Assembly: GCF_001280065.1 (NCBI RefSeq) | Contig: NZ_LGEA01000103.1 | Coordinates: 1 to 64,000 of the forward strand | Direction of reading: 5' to 3' | Length of the DNA stretch: 64,000 bases | Source: Streptomyces sp. NRRL B-1140 | Lineage (GTDB): Bacteria; Actinomycetota; Actinomycetes; Streptomycetales; Streptomycetaceae | In this document: piece by piece, positions 48,479-57,906 of the stretch | Numbering within the stretch: the first letter of the stretch is position 1 | How the letters are laid out: every line of letters starts with the position of its first letter | The notes under the pieces: generated by a model | What the model saw: only the letters and a program-made list of their open reading frames with translations | Databases searched by the model: none | Told to the model about the DNA's origin: nothing | Position numbers and translations under genes: made by a program

Positions 48479-49471
48479 TCAGCCGCCCGTGACCGGCCGG
48501 GCCGACGAGGCGGAACCGCGCGCGTGGCGATCGGCGTGCGGCGGACGGCGGCTGCCTGCCGGGGTGACCGGCGAGCGCTCCGAGCGGACCGCGTGCGGGC
48601 CCGGCGCCAGATGGACCGCGGGCCGCGACGAGCGGGCCGCGACGTCGTCACGGTCGGGCAGGGGCGTGACGACGACGGGCGGCGCGCCGGTCGGAACCGC
48701 CGAGGTGCGGCGCCCGCGGGCCCGCAGACGGTCGCGCAGGCCGAAGATCGCGTTCTCGGCACGGGTGATCAGCGGCTCGAACCACGGCAGGCCGAGGAGG
48801 ATCAGCAGACCCGCCGTCCAGCCGAGGAGCACATCGCTCAGCCAGTGCGTACCGAGGTAGACGGTGGCCATCCCGACGCCGAGCGAGGTCACCGCGGACA
48901 CGGCGGACAGCCAGCGTTGCGCTCTGGCGCCGGAGGCCAGGTAGGCCAGGATTCCCCAGGTCACCACGGCGTTGGCGGTGTGACCGCTCGGAAATATATC
49001 GCCGCCGAGCCACATCTCGTTCGAGCCGATGACGGTCGCGTAGTGCGGTCCCAGACGGCCCATGCCGTACTTGGCGGCGCCGACCGTGATGTTCAGCAGC
49101 AGCAGCGAGACGCCGAGCGCGAGCAGGGGCCGCAGGGTGTGCTGCCGCCAGGAGCGCCAGCCCAGCCAGGCCGCCACCATCACGGCGGTCGGGCCGCGCT
49201 GTCCGAGAACCACGTAGTAGTCGACGAACCAGTGGATCTCCGACCACTGCTGGTACGGGCGGAAGAACATGACCTGCCAGTCGAGCCGGACCAGCCAGGA
49301 CGTGATCACCACGGCCCACACGATCGCGCCGTAGAAGGCGAGGGTCGCCGCGAAGAGCACGATGCGGTGCCTGCTCATCTTCGGCAGGTCGATGTGGGCC
49401 GGTCGTTCCGGCTCACGGTCCAGCCGGGCGAAGACCCGGTCCAGACGGGTGAGCTTCGGTTCGGTACGCAC
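48479..49471 (-). CDS. PAP2-superfamily membrane phosphatase
   Basis: A 330-residue integral membrane phosphatase from GTG 49471. About six hydrophobic segments are visible (HRIVLFAATLAFYGAIVWAV, LLALGVSLLLLNITVG). PAP2 motifs: AAKYGMGRLGP, FPSGHTANAVVTWG with the catalytic His, and YLGTHWLSDVLLGW. It would dephosphorylate lipid phosphates such as phosphatidate or undecaprenyl diphosphate. The C-terminal ~75 residues are a basic, Pro/Arg-rich cytosolic tail. It converges on the I78-like gene with a terminator between them. The start is uncertain because the upstream site is weak. Confidence 0.9.
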   Translation of the reverse strand: MRTEPKLTRLDRVFARLDREPERPAHIDLPKMSRHRIVLFAATLAFYGAIVWAVVITSWLVRLDWQVMFFRPYQQWSEIHWFVDYYVVLGQRGPTAVMVAAWLGWRSWRQHTLRPLLALGVSLLLLNITVGAAKYGMGRLGPHYATVIGSNEMWLGGDIFPSGHTANAVVTWGILAYLASGARAQRWLSAVSAVTSLGVGMATVYLGTHWLSDVLLGWTAGLLILLGLPWFEPLITRAENAIFGLRDRLRARGRRTSAVPTGAPPVVVTPLPDRDDVAARSSRPAVHLAPGPHAVRSERSPVTPAGSRRPPHADRHARGSASSARPVTGG

Positions 49472-49698
49472 CCAATCGACGTTACAGCGAGTGAGCTGAG
49501 ATCCCGGGCGAATCAACGGCTTTGTGATGACGATGTGATGTGGGATTCCTCTCAGGAGCGGGTTTATTTCCAGCGAATCTGCAATCGCCGGGCGTGCCGG
49601 CCTTCAATTCCTTTGATCATTTCGGATGCGGGTTTTATCGCGCTTTTGAATTCGTTCACCGGCGCATGGTGTCGAATTCCCCTGGTGCTCACAGCGGG

Positions 49699-50886
49699 TC
49701 AGGGCGGACCGGAGCCGTTCAGCCAGAACGCCCCGTACACGGCACCGGCCACCGCCACGCACCCCAGCACTGTCGCTGACCAGCGGATACGCGCCCTGGC
49801 CAGGGCCAGGGCGAGGGGCAGCAGCAGCGGGAAGGCGGGCAGCAGCAACCGCGGTTTCGAGCCGAAGTAGCTCGACGCGCACAGGGCGAGCGCGGTCACG
49901 GCGCCGGTGTAGACCAGCAACGGCAGCGGCTGGCGCTGACGTACTCCGGTCGCATACAGCCAGACGACTGACGCGACCCCGAGGATCAGCCCCACGCCGG
50001 CCAGGGCCGCCGGGAACGACGTGAACTTCTCGGCGACGAACCGGGCGAAGGCGTACCCGCCGTCGAAGCCGTTGCGCCATCCGGCCTGGACGTCCAGATA
50101 CCCCAGCGGGCCCCTGCCTGTGCGGTGCCCGACCCAGAGCACGTAGCCGGCGGTGCCGAGCGGGGCCAGGAGCATGGCGAGGACGCGCCCGGTCCGGGTG
50201 CTGCGGCCGGCCGGAGAGCCGGTGGCATCAGGACCGGCCGTGCGGCCTTCCCGTACGAAGGCGGCCGCCGCCGTCACCCACACCGCCGCCACCACGGCCA
50301 GGCCCACCGGGCGGGTCAGTCCCGCGAGCAGGGCCAGCGTGCCCGCCGTCACCCACCGGCCGGTCAGCACCGCGTACAGCGCCCAGGCCGCGAGCGCCGT
50401 GAAGAGGGACTCGCTGTAGGCCATCCACTGCACGATCCCGACCGGCAGGACGGCCCACAGCAACACCGCGCACACGCCCACCCTACGGCCGTACACATGG
50501 TCCGCCACCGCGAAGATGCCCCATGCCGCCGCGAGCGAGGCCAGCAGGCTGACGAGGAACCCCCCGTCCGCGTACGACAGCGGCGAGAGGGCCGCCACCA
50601 GCCGCTCCAGCCAGGGCAGCAGCGGGAAGAACGCCAGGTTCGAGTGCACGTCCCCGTTCGCCAGCCGCACCTCGTAGCCGTAACCGAGCTCGGCGACCCT
50701 GACGTACCAGAGCGCGTCCCAGCGGGCGGTCAGCAGCGTGTACGCGCTCTTGTCCCGCGCCCCGCTCCACAGGAAGAGGGCGACCAGGCCCAGGGCGCGG
50801 ACGGCCGCGTACCCGGCGAGCGCCGGGGCCGCCCGGCGCAGGGCCCCGGCGCGGGACGGGGCCGCGCGCGTGTCGAGATCGGTCAC
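49699..50886 (-). CDS. PIG-V/Gpi18-like mannosyltransferase family protein
   Basis: A 395-residue polytopic membrane protein from GTG 50886. It has a cytosolic N-terminus, then ~10 hydrophobic segments. The GT-C hallmark is an acidic loop after the first helix: LLTARWDALWYVRVAELGYG with a Trp-Asp pair, plus LAFFPLLPWLERLVAALS and WMAYSESLFTALAAWALYAV, as in PIG-V/Gpi18 mannosyltransferases. It likely transfers mannose from a polyprenyl donor on the outer face. The frame stays open to 51036 but the extra residues are low-complexity. A relatively A+T-rich 227-base gap (49472-49698) separates it from the PAP2 gene. Confidence 0.87.
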   Translation of the reverse strand: MTDLDTRAAPSRAGALRRAAPALAGYAAVRALGLVALFLWSGARDKSAYTLLTARWDALWYVRVAELGYGYEVRLANGDVHSNLAFFPLLPWLERLVAALSPLSYADGGFLVSLLASLAAAWGIFAVADHVYGRRVGVCAVLLWAVLPVGIVQWMAYSESLFTALAAWALYAVLTGRWVTAGTLALLAGLTRPVGLAVVAAVWVTAAAAFVREGRTAGPDATGSPAGRSTRTGRVLAMLLAPLGTAGYVLWVGHRTGRGPLGYLDVQAGWRNGFDGGYAFARFVAEKFTSFPAALAGVGLILGVASVVWLYATGVRQRQPLPLLVYTGAVTALALCASSYFGSKPRLLLPAFPLLLPLALALARARIRWSATVLGCVAVAGAVYGAFWLNGSGPP

Positions 50887-51149
50887 CCGCCCGATTATCG
50901 ACCCGGGCCGGAACCACCCGGTCGGCCGACGCGTCGACGACACGGGAGGAAGTGGCGTACGCCACATCCCTCCGCCGGAGGTGTGAGAGGTCCGCCACTG
51001 GTCTGCGCCGGGGACTCGCGTACGCTGACGTGTCACTCGCTTTTCGTTTGCGCCGGCCGGAGACCGCCGCTCCTCTCCGGCCGGGTCACGGGGGCGTCCC
51101 CCACTCCGTGAGCCCGCCGATCGCGAGGGAACATCTGGGAGGTACGTAC

Positions 51150-52751
51150 ATGTCCGGGACGACCACGGCCGCCGCTGCGCTGCGCCGTAGGGCGGCCGGG
51201 GCCGGTGCCAACCGCTGGGTGGTCCTCGTCGTCCTCTGCGTCAGCCTGCTGCTGGTCGCCGTCGACGCCACCGTGCTGCACGTGGCGGTCCCCGCCGTCA
51301 CCGAGGACCTGAAGCCCGGCGGGATGGAGCTGCTCTGGATCGTCGACGTCTACCCGCTGGTCTGCGCCTCGCTGCTGATCCTGTTCGGCACGCTGGGCGA
51401 CCGCATCGGCCGCCGGAGAGTCCTGCTCCTCGGATACGCGCTGTTCGGCGTCGCCTCCGGCCTCGCGGCCCTGGCCGACAACGCCCAGGTACTGATCGTG
51501 GCGCGGGCGCTGCTCGGCGTGGGCGGCGCGATGATCATGCCCGCCACCCTGTCGATCCTTCGGCAGGTCTTCCCGGACCGGCGGGAACGGGCGCTCGCGA
51601 TCGGCATATGGAGCGCCGTGGCCGCGGTGGGCGCGGCGGTCGGTCCGCTGCTCGGCGGCTTCCTGCTGGAGCACTTCTGGTGGGGCTCGGTGTTCCTCGT
51701 CAACATCCCGCTGATGCTGGTCAGCCTCCCGGTGGGGCGGCTGTTGCTGCCCGAGTCGAAGGGGGACGGCAAGGGCCCCTGGGACGTGGTGGGCGCGCTG
51801 ATGGCGGCGGCCGGACTGTTCGGTGTCGTGCTGGGCGTGAAGCGGCTCGGCAGCGGGGGGGCGCCGGGCAGCCTGCTCACCGTGCTGCCGCTGGTGGCGG
51901 GCGCGGCCCTGCTGGCCGGCTTCGTACGGCGGCAGCGGCGGCGGGAGTATCCGCTGGTGGACCTCAGGATGTTCGCGCGGCCGGCGTTCAGCACGTCCGT
52001 GGGGTGCATCGTGCTGGCGATGCTCGCGCTGGTGGGTCTGGAACTGATCGCCGCCCAGTATCTGCAGCTGGTGCTCGGGCTGTCGCCGCTGGAGACCGGG
52101 CTGCGGCTGCTGCCGCTGACGTTCGCGGCGATGGCTGCCGGGCTGGCCGGCGCGCGGATGCTGCGGCGGTTCGGACCGCGGCGGATGGTGTGCGCCGGGT
52201 TCTGCCTCACGGCGTTCGCCGTGGTGCTGCTGACGGCGCTGGGGCGGACGGACGACTGGGCGCTGATGCTGAGCGGGTTCGTACTGCTCGGCTTCGGGCT
52301 GGAGACGACGCTGTTCGGGGCGTACGAGTCGATGCTGAGCGAGGCGCCGCAGGAGCAGGCCGGTGGGGCGGCGGCCATCGGGGAGACGTCGTACCAGCTC
52401 GGGGCCGGGATCGGGATCGCACTGCTCGGCACGGTGATGAACGCGGCGTACACGCCCGGGCTGTCGGGCGTCCCCGGGGTTCCGGCGTCGGCGTCCGCGT
52501 CCGCGGGGCATTCGCTGGGGGAGGCGTACGAGGTCGCCGCGCAGCTGGGCGGGTCCGCCGGTACCGCTCTGCGGCATGCGGCCCGGGACGCGTTCGTGCA
52601 CGGGCTGCATGTGACGTTGCTGGTGAGCGCGGCGTTGCTGCTGCTCGGGGCGGCGATGGCGTTGCGGCTGCCGCGGGTGATGCAGTGTGAGCCGGAGCAG
52701 GTGGAGCTTCCTGCCCCTAGGGATGCTGCGGACTCACGCGTCTCGGTGTGA
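51150..52751 (+). CDS. MFS drug-exporter family protein (DHA2, QacA/SmvA-like)
   Basis: A 533-residue proton-coupled efflux protein from ATG 51150, with GGGAGG seven bases upstream. Fourteen membrane segments are expected. Family motifs: motif D1-like LLVAVDATVLHVAVPAVTED, motif A GTLGDRIGRRRVLLLG, motif B LIVARALLGVGGAMIMPATL and motif C AVAAVGAAVGPLLGGFLLEH, which marks antiporters. Substrates are probably drugs or secondary metabolites. No TetR repressor lies adjacent. The downstream gene follows after 170 bases of GC-rich sequence. Confidence 0.92.
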   Translation: MSGTTTAAAALRRRAAGAGANRWVVLVVLCVSLLLVAVDATVLHVAVPAVTEDLKPGGMELLWIVDVYPLVCASLLILFGTLGDRIGRRRVLLLGYALFGVASGLAALADNAQVLIVARALLGVGGAMIMPATLSILRQVFPDRRERALAIGIWSAVAAVGAAVGPLLGGFLLEHFWWGSVFLVNIPLMLVSLPVGRLLLPESKGDGKGPWDVVGALMAAAGLFGVVLGVKRLGSGGAPGSLLTVLPLVAGAALLAGFVRRQRRREYPLVDLRMFARPAFSTSVGCIVLAMLALVGLELIAAQYLQLVLGLSPLETGLRLLPLTFAAMAAGLAGARMLRRFGPRRMVCAGFCLTAFAVVLLTALGRTDDWALMLSGFVLLGFGLETTLFGAYESMLSEAPQEQAGGAAAIGETSYQLGAGIGIALLGTVMNAAYTPGLSGVPGVPASASASAGHSLGEAYEVAAQLGGSAGTALRHAARDAFVHGLHVTLLVSAALLLLGAAMALRLPRVMQCEPEQVELPAPRDAADSRVSV

Positions 52752-52921
52752 CGCCCCTTCGCCCAGGGCGCGTCCGCCCAGGGGCGACCCCCGAGGGCGC
52801 TTGGCCCCCACTGGGCGACCTCGACCCGTGAAGTTGGCGGCTACGGGTGGTGCATGGGCTGACCGGCGTCGTAGCGTCGTGGTTAGCAGTGCTAGTTAAA
52901 GAGCTTCGGAGGGTGTCGATC

Positions 52922-54112
52922 ATGTCCGGTTCGTCCAAGCTGCCTTCTTTCGATCCCGGCGATCCCCTCGGCCTGGACGACCTGCTCGAGCCCGAGGACC
53001 TGGGGATCAGGGACACCGTGCGGGCCTGGGCCGCGGACCGGGTGCTGCCGTTCGTCGCCGAGTGGTACGAGAAGGGGGAGCTGCCGGCGATCCGGGAGCT
53101 GGCCAGGGAACTCGGCGGCATCGGGGCCCTGGGGATGTCCCTCGACGGATACGGGTGTGCCGGTGCGTCCGCCGTGCAGTACGGGCTCGCCTGCCTGGAA
53201 CTGGAGGCCGCCGACTCCGGCATCCGTTCCCTCGTCTCCGTGCAGGGCTCCCTCGCGATGTATGCCATCCACCGCTTCGGCAGCGAGGAACAGAAGCAGC
53301 GGTGGCTGCCGCGCATGGCCGCCGGAGAGGTCATCGGCTGCTTCGGGCTCACCGAGCCCGACCACGGCTCCGACCCCGCCGCCATGCGGACGTACGCCAA
53401 ACGCGACGGCACCGACTGGATCCTCAACGGCCGCAAGATGTGGATCACCAACGGGTCGGTCGCCGGTGTCGCCGTCGTGTGGGCGCAGACCGAGGAGGGG
53501 ATCCGCGGGTTCGCCGTGCCCACCGACAGCGCCGGGTTCTCCGCTCCCGAGATCAAGCACAAGTGGTCCCTGAGGGCCTCCGTCACCAGCGAGCTCGTGC
53601 TCGACGACGTGCGGCTGCCCGCCGACGCCGTCCTCCCGGAGGTCACCGGCCTGCGCGGGCCCCTCAGCTGTCTGTCGCACGCCCGGTACGGAATCGTGTG
53701 GGGCGCCATGGGTGCGGCCCGTGCCAGTTTCGAGGCCGCGGTCGAGTACGCGAAGTCGCGGGAACAGTTCGGGCGGCCCATCGGCGGCTTCCAGCTCACC
53801 CAGGCCAAAATCGCCGACATGGCGGTCGAACTGCACAAGGGGATCCTGCTCGCCCATCATCTGGGGCGACGGATGGACGCCGGCCGCCTGCGTCCCGAGC
53901 AGGTCAGCTTCGGCAAGCTCAACAACGTCCGGGAGGCGATCGAGATCTGCCGCACGGCCCGGACGATTCTCGGCGCCAACGGGATCTCGCTCGAATATCC
54001 CGTGATGCGGCACGCGACCAACCTCGAGTCGGTGCTCACCTATGAGGGCACCGTCGAGATGCACCAGCTCGTGCTGGGCAAGGCGCTCACCGGACTCGAC
54101 GCCTTCCGGTAG
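52922..54112 (+). CDS. gcdH: Acyl-CoA dehydrogenase, glutaryl-CoA dehydrogenase-like
   Basis: A 396-residue flavoprotein from ATG 52922, with GGAGGG nine bases upstream. It carries the FAD motifs CFGLTEPDHGSDPAAMRT and WILNGRKMWITNGS. The LSHARYGIVWGAMGAARASF segment matches glutaryl-CoA dehydrogenases, which use an Arg for the second carboxylate. The catalytic base lies in LESVLTYEGTVEMHQLVLG. It would oxidise and decarboxylate glutaryl-CoA in lysine or tryptophan breakdown; another short-chain acyl-CoA is possible. A hairpin (54135-54159) separates it from convergent sflA. Confidence 0.9.
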   Translation: MSGSSKLPSFDPGDPLGLDDLLEPEDLGIRDTVRAWAADRVLPFVAEWYEKGELPAIRELARELGGIGALGMSLDGYGCAGASAVQYGLACLELEAADSGIRSLVSVQGSLAMYAIHRFGSEEQKQRWLPRMAAGEVIGCFGLTEPDHGSDPAAMRTYAKRDGTDWILNGRKMWITNGSVAGVAVVWAQTEEGIRGFAVPTDSAGFSAPEIKHKWSLRASVTSELVLDDVRLPADAVLPEVTGLRGPLSCLSHARYGIVWGAMGAARASFEAAVEYAKSREQFGRPIGGFQLTQAKIADMAVELHKGILLAHHLGRRMDAGRLRPEQVSFGKLNNVREAIEICRTARTILGANGISLEYPVMRHATNLESVLTYEGTVEMHQLVLGKALTGLDAFR

Positions 54113-54134
54113 GCCGGTCCGGTAACCCCGCGGG

Positions 54135-54159
54135 GGCAGGGCCGGTGAGCGGCCCTGCC
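54135..54159. terminator. Terminator between gcdH-like gene and sflA
   Basis: GGCAGGGCCG (54135-54144) pairs with CGGCCCTGCC (54150-54159) around GTGAG. It ends just before the sflA stop codon. Confidence 0.8.
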
Positions 54160-54600
54160 TCAGCTCTGGTTGAAGAAGCCGTCCGTACGGTGTCCGGCCG
54201 GGTCGCCGTTGACGATCTCCGTGTGGGCCGGGGTCAGCAGGAACACGCGGGTCGAGACTCTCTCGATCGAACCGCGCAGCCCGAAGATCAGCCCGGCCGC
54301 GAAGTCGACCACGCGCTTGGCGTCGGACGCTTCCATGGCCGTGAGGTTCATGATGACCGGCACGCCCTCGCGGAACAGTTCGCCGATGGCGCGTGCGTCC
54401 CGGAAGCTGTCCGGGGTCACCGTGCCGATGCGGCGGCCCTTCTCCTCGGCGACGTCCGAGGCCACCTTGACGCGTGGGTCGGTGACCCAGGCTTCCCCGG
54501 GCTCGTTTCCGTCGGAGTAGTCGTCGTCGTCGTAGTAACGCTCGTCTTCGTTGTCGTCGACGAGGCCAAGCCAGGCACTTGCCTTGCGTACCGATCCCAT
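54160..54600 (-). CDS. sflA: SepF-like cell-division protein SflA
   Basis: A 146-residue SepF paralogue from ATG 54600 with GAGGAGG five bases upstream. The N-terminus [20 protein letters not shown] is short and amphipathic, followed by a very acidic linker ([17 protein letters not shown]). The SepF core has [40 protein letters not shown] and [15 protein letters not shown]. SepF anchors FtsZ to the membrane. From memory, Streptomyces has extra SepF-like proteins (SflA, SflB) acting in tip growth and division, and this locus fits SflA. The divergent neighbour is a DUF5685 gene 290 bases away. Confidence 0.92.
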   Translation of the reverse strand: MGSVRKASAWLGLVDDNEDERYYDDDDYSDGNEPGEAWVTDPRVKVASDVAEEKGRRIGTVTPDSFRDARAIGELFREGVPVIMNLTAMEASDAKRVVDFAAGLIFGLRGSIERVSTRVFLLTPAHTEIVNGDPAGHRTDGFFNQS

Positions 54601-54799
54601 GGACGCCTCCTCTCACAGCGGTCTTTCTGCTTTCCGCATCCCTATGGTCGTCCATGATGCGGATGGCGCGCCAAGTGGATAGACGCCGCACGGGGGGTTT
54701 GTGACGGTACTGGTGCACAGCGATTCCGTCGAGAGTCCGTGTGTCCCAAGGGCCGTTTCCCAAACGGCTGCTGACTGTGAGTGAAATATGATTCTTCCC

Positions 54800-54832
54800 G
54801 GCGTACGGGTGATGGCCGGGGCGTACGGGTGA
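54800..54832 (+). promoter_or_regulatory. Direct repeat upstream of the DUF5685 gene
   Basis: GGCGTACGGGTGA occurs exactly twice (54800-54812 and 54820-54832), with starts 20 bases apart, about two helical turns. It lies 60-90 bases before the DUF5685 start in the divergent sflA/DUF5685 region. It looks like a tandem activator or repressor site; the regulator is unknown. Confidence 0.6.
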
Positions 54833-54890
54833 ATGCGGGGGCCGGTACGATGCCGCAGCTCAGCGTCGTCAGGAAGTTCGGGGGAGCGTC

Positions 54891-56126
54891 GTGTTCGGAA
54901 TCGTCAGGCCTTGCAGACACCGGCTCGGAGACGAGCTCGCCGGCCAGTGGATGGCGCATTTGTGCGGGCTTTGCCTCGCTCTGCGCGGTGATCACGGGCA
55001 GTTCGCCCGGATAGTCACGAATTACGACGGGCTGCTTCTCTCGGTTCTGACGGAGGCTCAGGCGGAGGGCGGGGGTGGTGCAGGTCGGCGTACGGCCGGG
55101 CCGTGCCCGCTGCGCGGCATGCGCACCGCCTCCGTCGCGGACGGCGAGGGAGCCCGGCTCGCGGCAGCGGTTTCCCTGGTGCTGGCCTCGGCCAAGGTCC
55201 GCGATCACGTCACCGACGGTGACGGGCTGCTGGCCCGCAGGCCGGTGGCCCGTGCCGCACGCAGGGTCGCCAAGAGCTTCGACACGGCCGGTGCCCGGAG
55301 CGGCACCGCTGTGGGATTCGACACCTCTCTGCTGGTCGACGCGGTGGACCGGCAGGCCGGAATCGAGGTACTGGCCGGGCCCGGGACGCCGATCCTCACG
55401 GTCACCGAGCCGACCGAGACCGCCACCGCCGCCGCCTTCGCGCACACCGCGGTCCTCGCCGGCCGGCCGGACAACGCCGGACCGCTGTCCGAGGCCGGGC
55501 GGCTCTTCGGACGCCTCGCCCACCTGCTGGACGCCGTGGAGGACCGCCACGCTGATGCCGCGTCAGGTGCCTGGAACCCGATCACCGCGACCGGCACCTC
55601 CCTCGCGGAGGCCAGGCGGCTCGCCGACGGCGCGGTGCACGGCGTGCGGCTCGCGCTGCGCGACGCCGAGTTCACCGATGCGCGGCTCGTGCATCTGCTA
55701 CTGGTGCACGAACTGCGGCGCTCGGTGGACCGGGCGTTCGGCACGGTGCCGGTGTGTGCCTCCCATCAGGGCGGCGGGCCCTACGGACCGCAGGGACCCC
55801 ACGGGCAGCAGCCGCCGGGGCCCTACGGCTCCCCGCAGCACCCGTACGCGGGCGGCGGAAACCCGTACGCCGGTGGCGGTAGTGGTGGTGGCGCGTACGG
55901 CGGGGACGGTTTCGGCGGCGGTTTCGGTGGGGGTGCTCCGGTGCCCCAGCCGCCCCGCCGGCGTGGATTCTGGGCCGGATGCGGGATGTTCTGGCTGCTG
56001 TGCTGCACCTGCAAGCTGTGCTGCGCCAAGGAGTACGAGGGGCCGTGGTCCCGTAAGAAGCGCGAGGGCGTCTGCCGGGACTGCGACTGCGACGGGTGCG
56101 ACTGCTGCTGCCCCTGCGATGGCTGA
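54891..56126 (+). CDS. DUF5685 protein with Cys-rich C-terminal tail
   Basis: A 411-residue protein from GTG 54891 behind GGGGAG. The N-terminus MFGIVRPCRHRLGDELAGQW and HLCGLCLALRGDHG contain three Cys plus His, with a further Cys in GPCPLRGMRT, a plausible metal site. A helical domain of ~250 residues follows, then a long Gly/Pro/Tyr-rich linker (~290-360). The last ~50 residues contain 14 Cys, in runs such as CGMFWLLCCTCKLCC and CRDCDCDGCDCCCPCDG. The tail suggests metal binding, lipidation or membrane attachment; no biochemical role is established that I know of. Divergent from sflA. Confidence 0.88.
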   Translation: MFGIVRPCRHRLGDELAGQWMAHLCGLCLALRGDHGQFARIVTNYDGLLLSVLTEAQAEGGGGAGRRTAGPCPLRGMRTASVADGEGARLAAAVSLVLASAKVRDHVTDGDGLLARRPVARAARRVAKSFDTAGARSGTAVGFDTSLLVDAVDRQAGIEVLAGPGTPILTVTEPTETATAAAFAHTAVLAGRPDNAGPLSEAGRLFGRLAHLLDAVEDRHADAASGAWNPITATGTSLAEARRLADGAVHGVRLALRDAEFTDARLVHLLLVHELRRSVDRAFGTVPVCASHQGGGPYGPQGPHGQQPPGPYGSPQHPYAGGGNPYAGGGSGGGAYGGDGFGGGFGGGAPVPQPPRRRGFWAGCGMFWLLCCTCKLCCAKEYEGPWSRKKREGVCRDCDCDGCDCCCPCDG

Positions 56127-56607
56127 CCTGCGCTCCAGGGCTGTCCGGGGGGCGTGGGGCGTGCGGGCCTTCGACCTGGAATCCTCCGTGCGCCGGGCGT
56201 TCGGTGGTCTGTGCGTCACGCCGTTTGACCGCCCCGGGCGCCGTCGGGCGTACCACCGTCGGCTTCAACCGGACGCTGCTGCCGCCCTGTGTGTTCGCCG
56301 GACACTTCGTGTGCCCCTCCCCGCCGTCGGGGAACACGCTGGACGTCGGGGTCGCGGCGGGGGAGCGCACGTTGGTGTGAGGCGCGGCCGGGGGTGAAAG
56401 GCGGGCGCGGAGCGGCTTCGTAAAGATCCATCAAAGGCGCGAGTCCGAAAGGCACTCTTGCGCCGACCGGCCGTTCGGCCGAATACTCCCCCTCAGCGCT
56501 TGTCAGGGGCACGGCGTGTTCGGAATCCGGACGACCGGTCCCAGGCTGCGCCTCACGGGCCCGAAACCCCACGAGGGCCCCCTACTTCCTTTGTGGAGGA
56601 ACGAAAA
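56127..56607. promoter_or_regulatory. Gene-free region upstream of the first streptogrisin gene
   Basis: This 481-base region has no convincing ORF. It contains an imperfect inverted repeat (GGCGC-GAGT at 56436-56444 with ACTC-TT-GCGCC at 56454-56464), the palindrome TTCGGCCGAA at 56474-56483, and TTGTCA at 56500-56505 as a possible -35 box. These may control the protease gene. Confidence 0.35.
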
Positions 56608-57513
56608 GTGAGGATCAAGCGCACCACCCCTCGCAGTGGCATTTCGAGACGGACCCGGCTGATCGCCGTTTCCACCGGCCTCGTCGCCGCCGCAGCGATC
56701 GCGATCCCCAGCGCGAACGCTTCCGACACCCCCACCACCTTCAGTGCCGCGGAGCTCAAGAGCGCCGGTGCCTCGCTGCTGAAGGCCGATGTCCCGGGCA
56801 CCGCCTGGGCCGTCGACAGCAAGACCGGCCGCGTGCTCCTGACCGTGGACAGCACGGTCACGCAGGCGGAGATAGCGAAGATCAAGCAGCAGGCCGGCGG
56901 CAACGCCGACGCGCTCACGATCAAGCGCACCCCGGGCAAGTTCAGCAAGCTCATCCAGGGCGGCGACGCCATCTATGCGAGTAGCTGGCGCTGCTCCCTC
57001 GGCTTCAACGTCCGTGCCGGCAACGGCACCGAGTACTTCCTGACCGCCGGTCACTGCACCGACGGCGCGGGCACCTGGTACTCCAACTCCGCCCGCACCA
57101 CGGTCATCGGCTCGACCGCCGGGTCCAGCTTCCCGGGCAACGACTACGGCCTCGTGCGCTACAGCGGGTCCGTCAGCCGTCCCGGCACCGCGAACGGCGT
57201 GGACATCACGCGCGCGGCCACCCCGAGCGTGGGCACCACCGTCATCCGCGACGGCTCCACGACCGGTACCCACAGCGGCCGTGTCACCGCCCTTAACGCC
57301 ACCGTCAACTACGGCGGCGGGGACATCGTCTCCGGCCTGATCCAGACCACCGTCTGCGCCGAGCCCGGTGACTCCGGCGGTTCGCTCTACGGCAGCAACG
57401 GCACGGCGTACGGCCTGACCTCGGGCGGCAGCGGCAACTGCTCCTCCGGTGGTACGACGTTCTTCCAGCCCGTCACGGAGGCCCTGAGCGCCTACGGCGT
57501 CAGCGTCTACTAG
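56608..57513 (+). CDS. Streptogrisin B-like secreted serine protease
   Basis: A 301-residue alpha-lytic-type (S1E) preproenzyme from GTG 56608, with GGAGGA seven bases upstream. A signal peptide ([20 protein letters not shown]) is followed by a ~75-residue propeptide ([20 protein letters not shown]) that acts as folding chaperone. The mature enzyme starts near [18 protein letters not shown]. The catalytic triad is visible: His in LTAGHCTDG, Asp in GNDYGLVRY, Ser in [11 protein letters not shown]. The C-terminus ([20 protein letters not shown]) matches S. griseus protease B as I remember it. A second paralogue follows. Confidence 0.93.
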   Translation: MRIKRTTPRSGISRRTRLIAVSTGLVAAAAIAIPSANASDTPTTFSAAELKSAGASLLKADVPGTAWAVDSKTGRVLLTVDSTVTQAEIAKIKQQAGGNADALTIKRTPGKFSKLIQGGDAIYASSWRCSLGFNVRAGNGTEYFLTAGHCTDGAGTWYSNSARTTVIGSTAGSSFPGNDYGLVRYSGSVSRPGTANGVDITRAATPSVGTTVIRDGSTTGTHSGRVTALNATVNYGGGDIVSGLIQTTVCAEPGDSGGSLYGSNGTAYGLTSGGSGNCSSGGTTFFQPVTEALSAYGVSVY

Positions 57514-57559
57514 GCCCTGGCGGCAGTTCGCGGCACTTGTCTTCGCAGCACCTCTCACG

Positions 57560-57586
57560 GCCCCCGCGCGCATCGCGTGCGGGGGC
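57560..57586 (+). terminator. Terminator of the first streptogrisin gene
   Basis: GCCCCCGC (57560-57567) pairs with GCGGGGGC (57579-57586) with partial pairing inside, followed by TTCGT. Confidence 0.75.
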
Positions 57587-57680
57587 TTCGTGCTGTGTGC
57601 GGGCTCTCTTCCTCCTCCTCTCAACCGGCCTTCGGAGGGGCGGAATTCAGCCACCTGCAGACGTCGCAGAGTGGGCACAC

Positions 57681-57696
57681 ATTACTCACGCGTAAT
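57681..57696 (+). promoter_or_regulatory. Small palindrome upstream of the second streptogrisin gene
   Basis: ATTAC-TCACGC-GTAAT is an inverted repeat in an A+T-richer patch of the 393-base gap between the two proteases, 210 bases before the second start. It is a possible operator. The rest of the gap shows nothing else I can name. Confidence 0.4.
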
Positions 57697-57906
57697 GTTT
57701 GCACTGTGAACGCGCGGGAGTTGGGTCCGATTTGATCGTGGACGGTCAAAATGGGGAGGCGTGCGAAGCGCTGTCTACGCGCGTCTCGAACTCACCCTTG
57801 TGTGCTCCCCGCCGTCCTCGGAATAGTGGGCGCTCGTCAACGAAGCCTTCCGGCTCGTGGAGGTCCCCACTACCTCGCGTGCCGACCCCCCACAGGAGGA
57901 CGTAAG

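Noticed and set aside
56096..56380. 94-codon ORF after the DUF5685 gene
   Set aside because: It begins inside the DUF5685 coding end in another frame, has no ribosome site and resembles no family.
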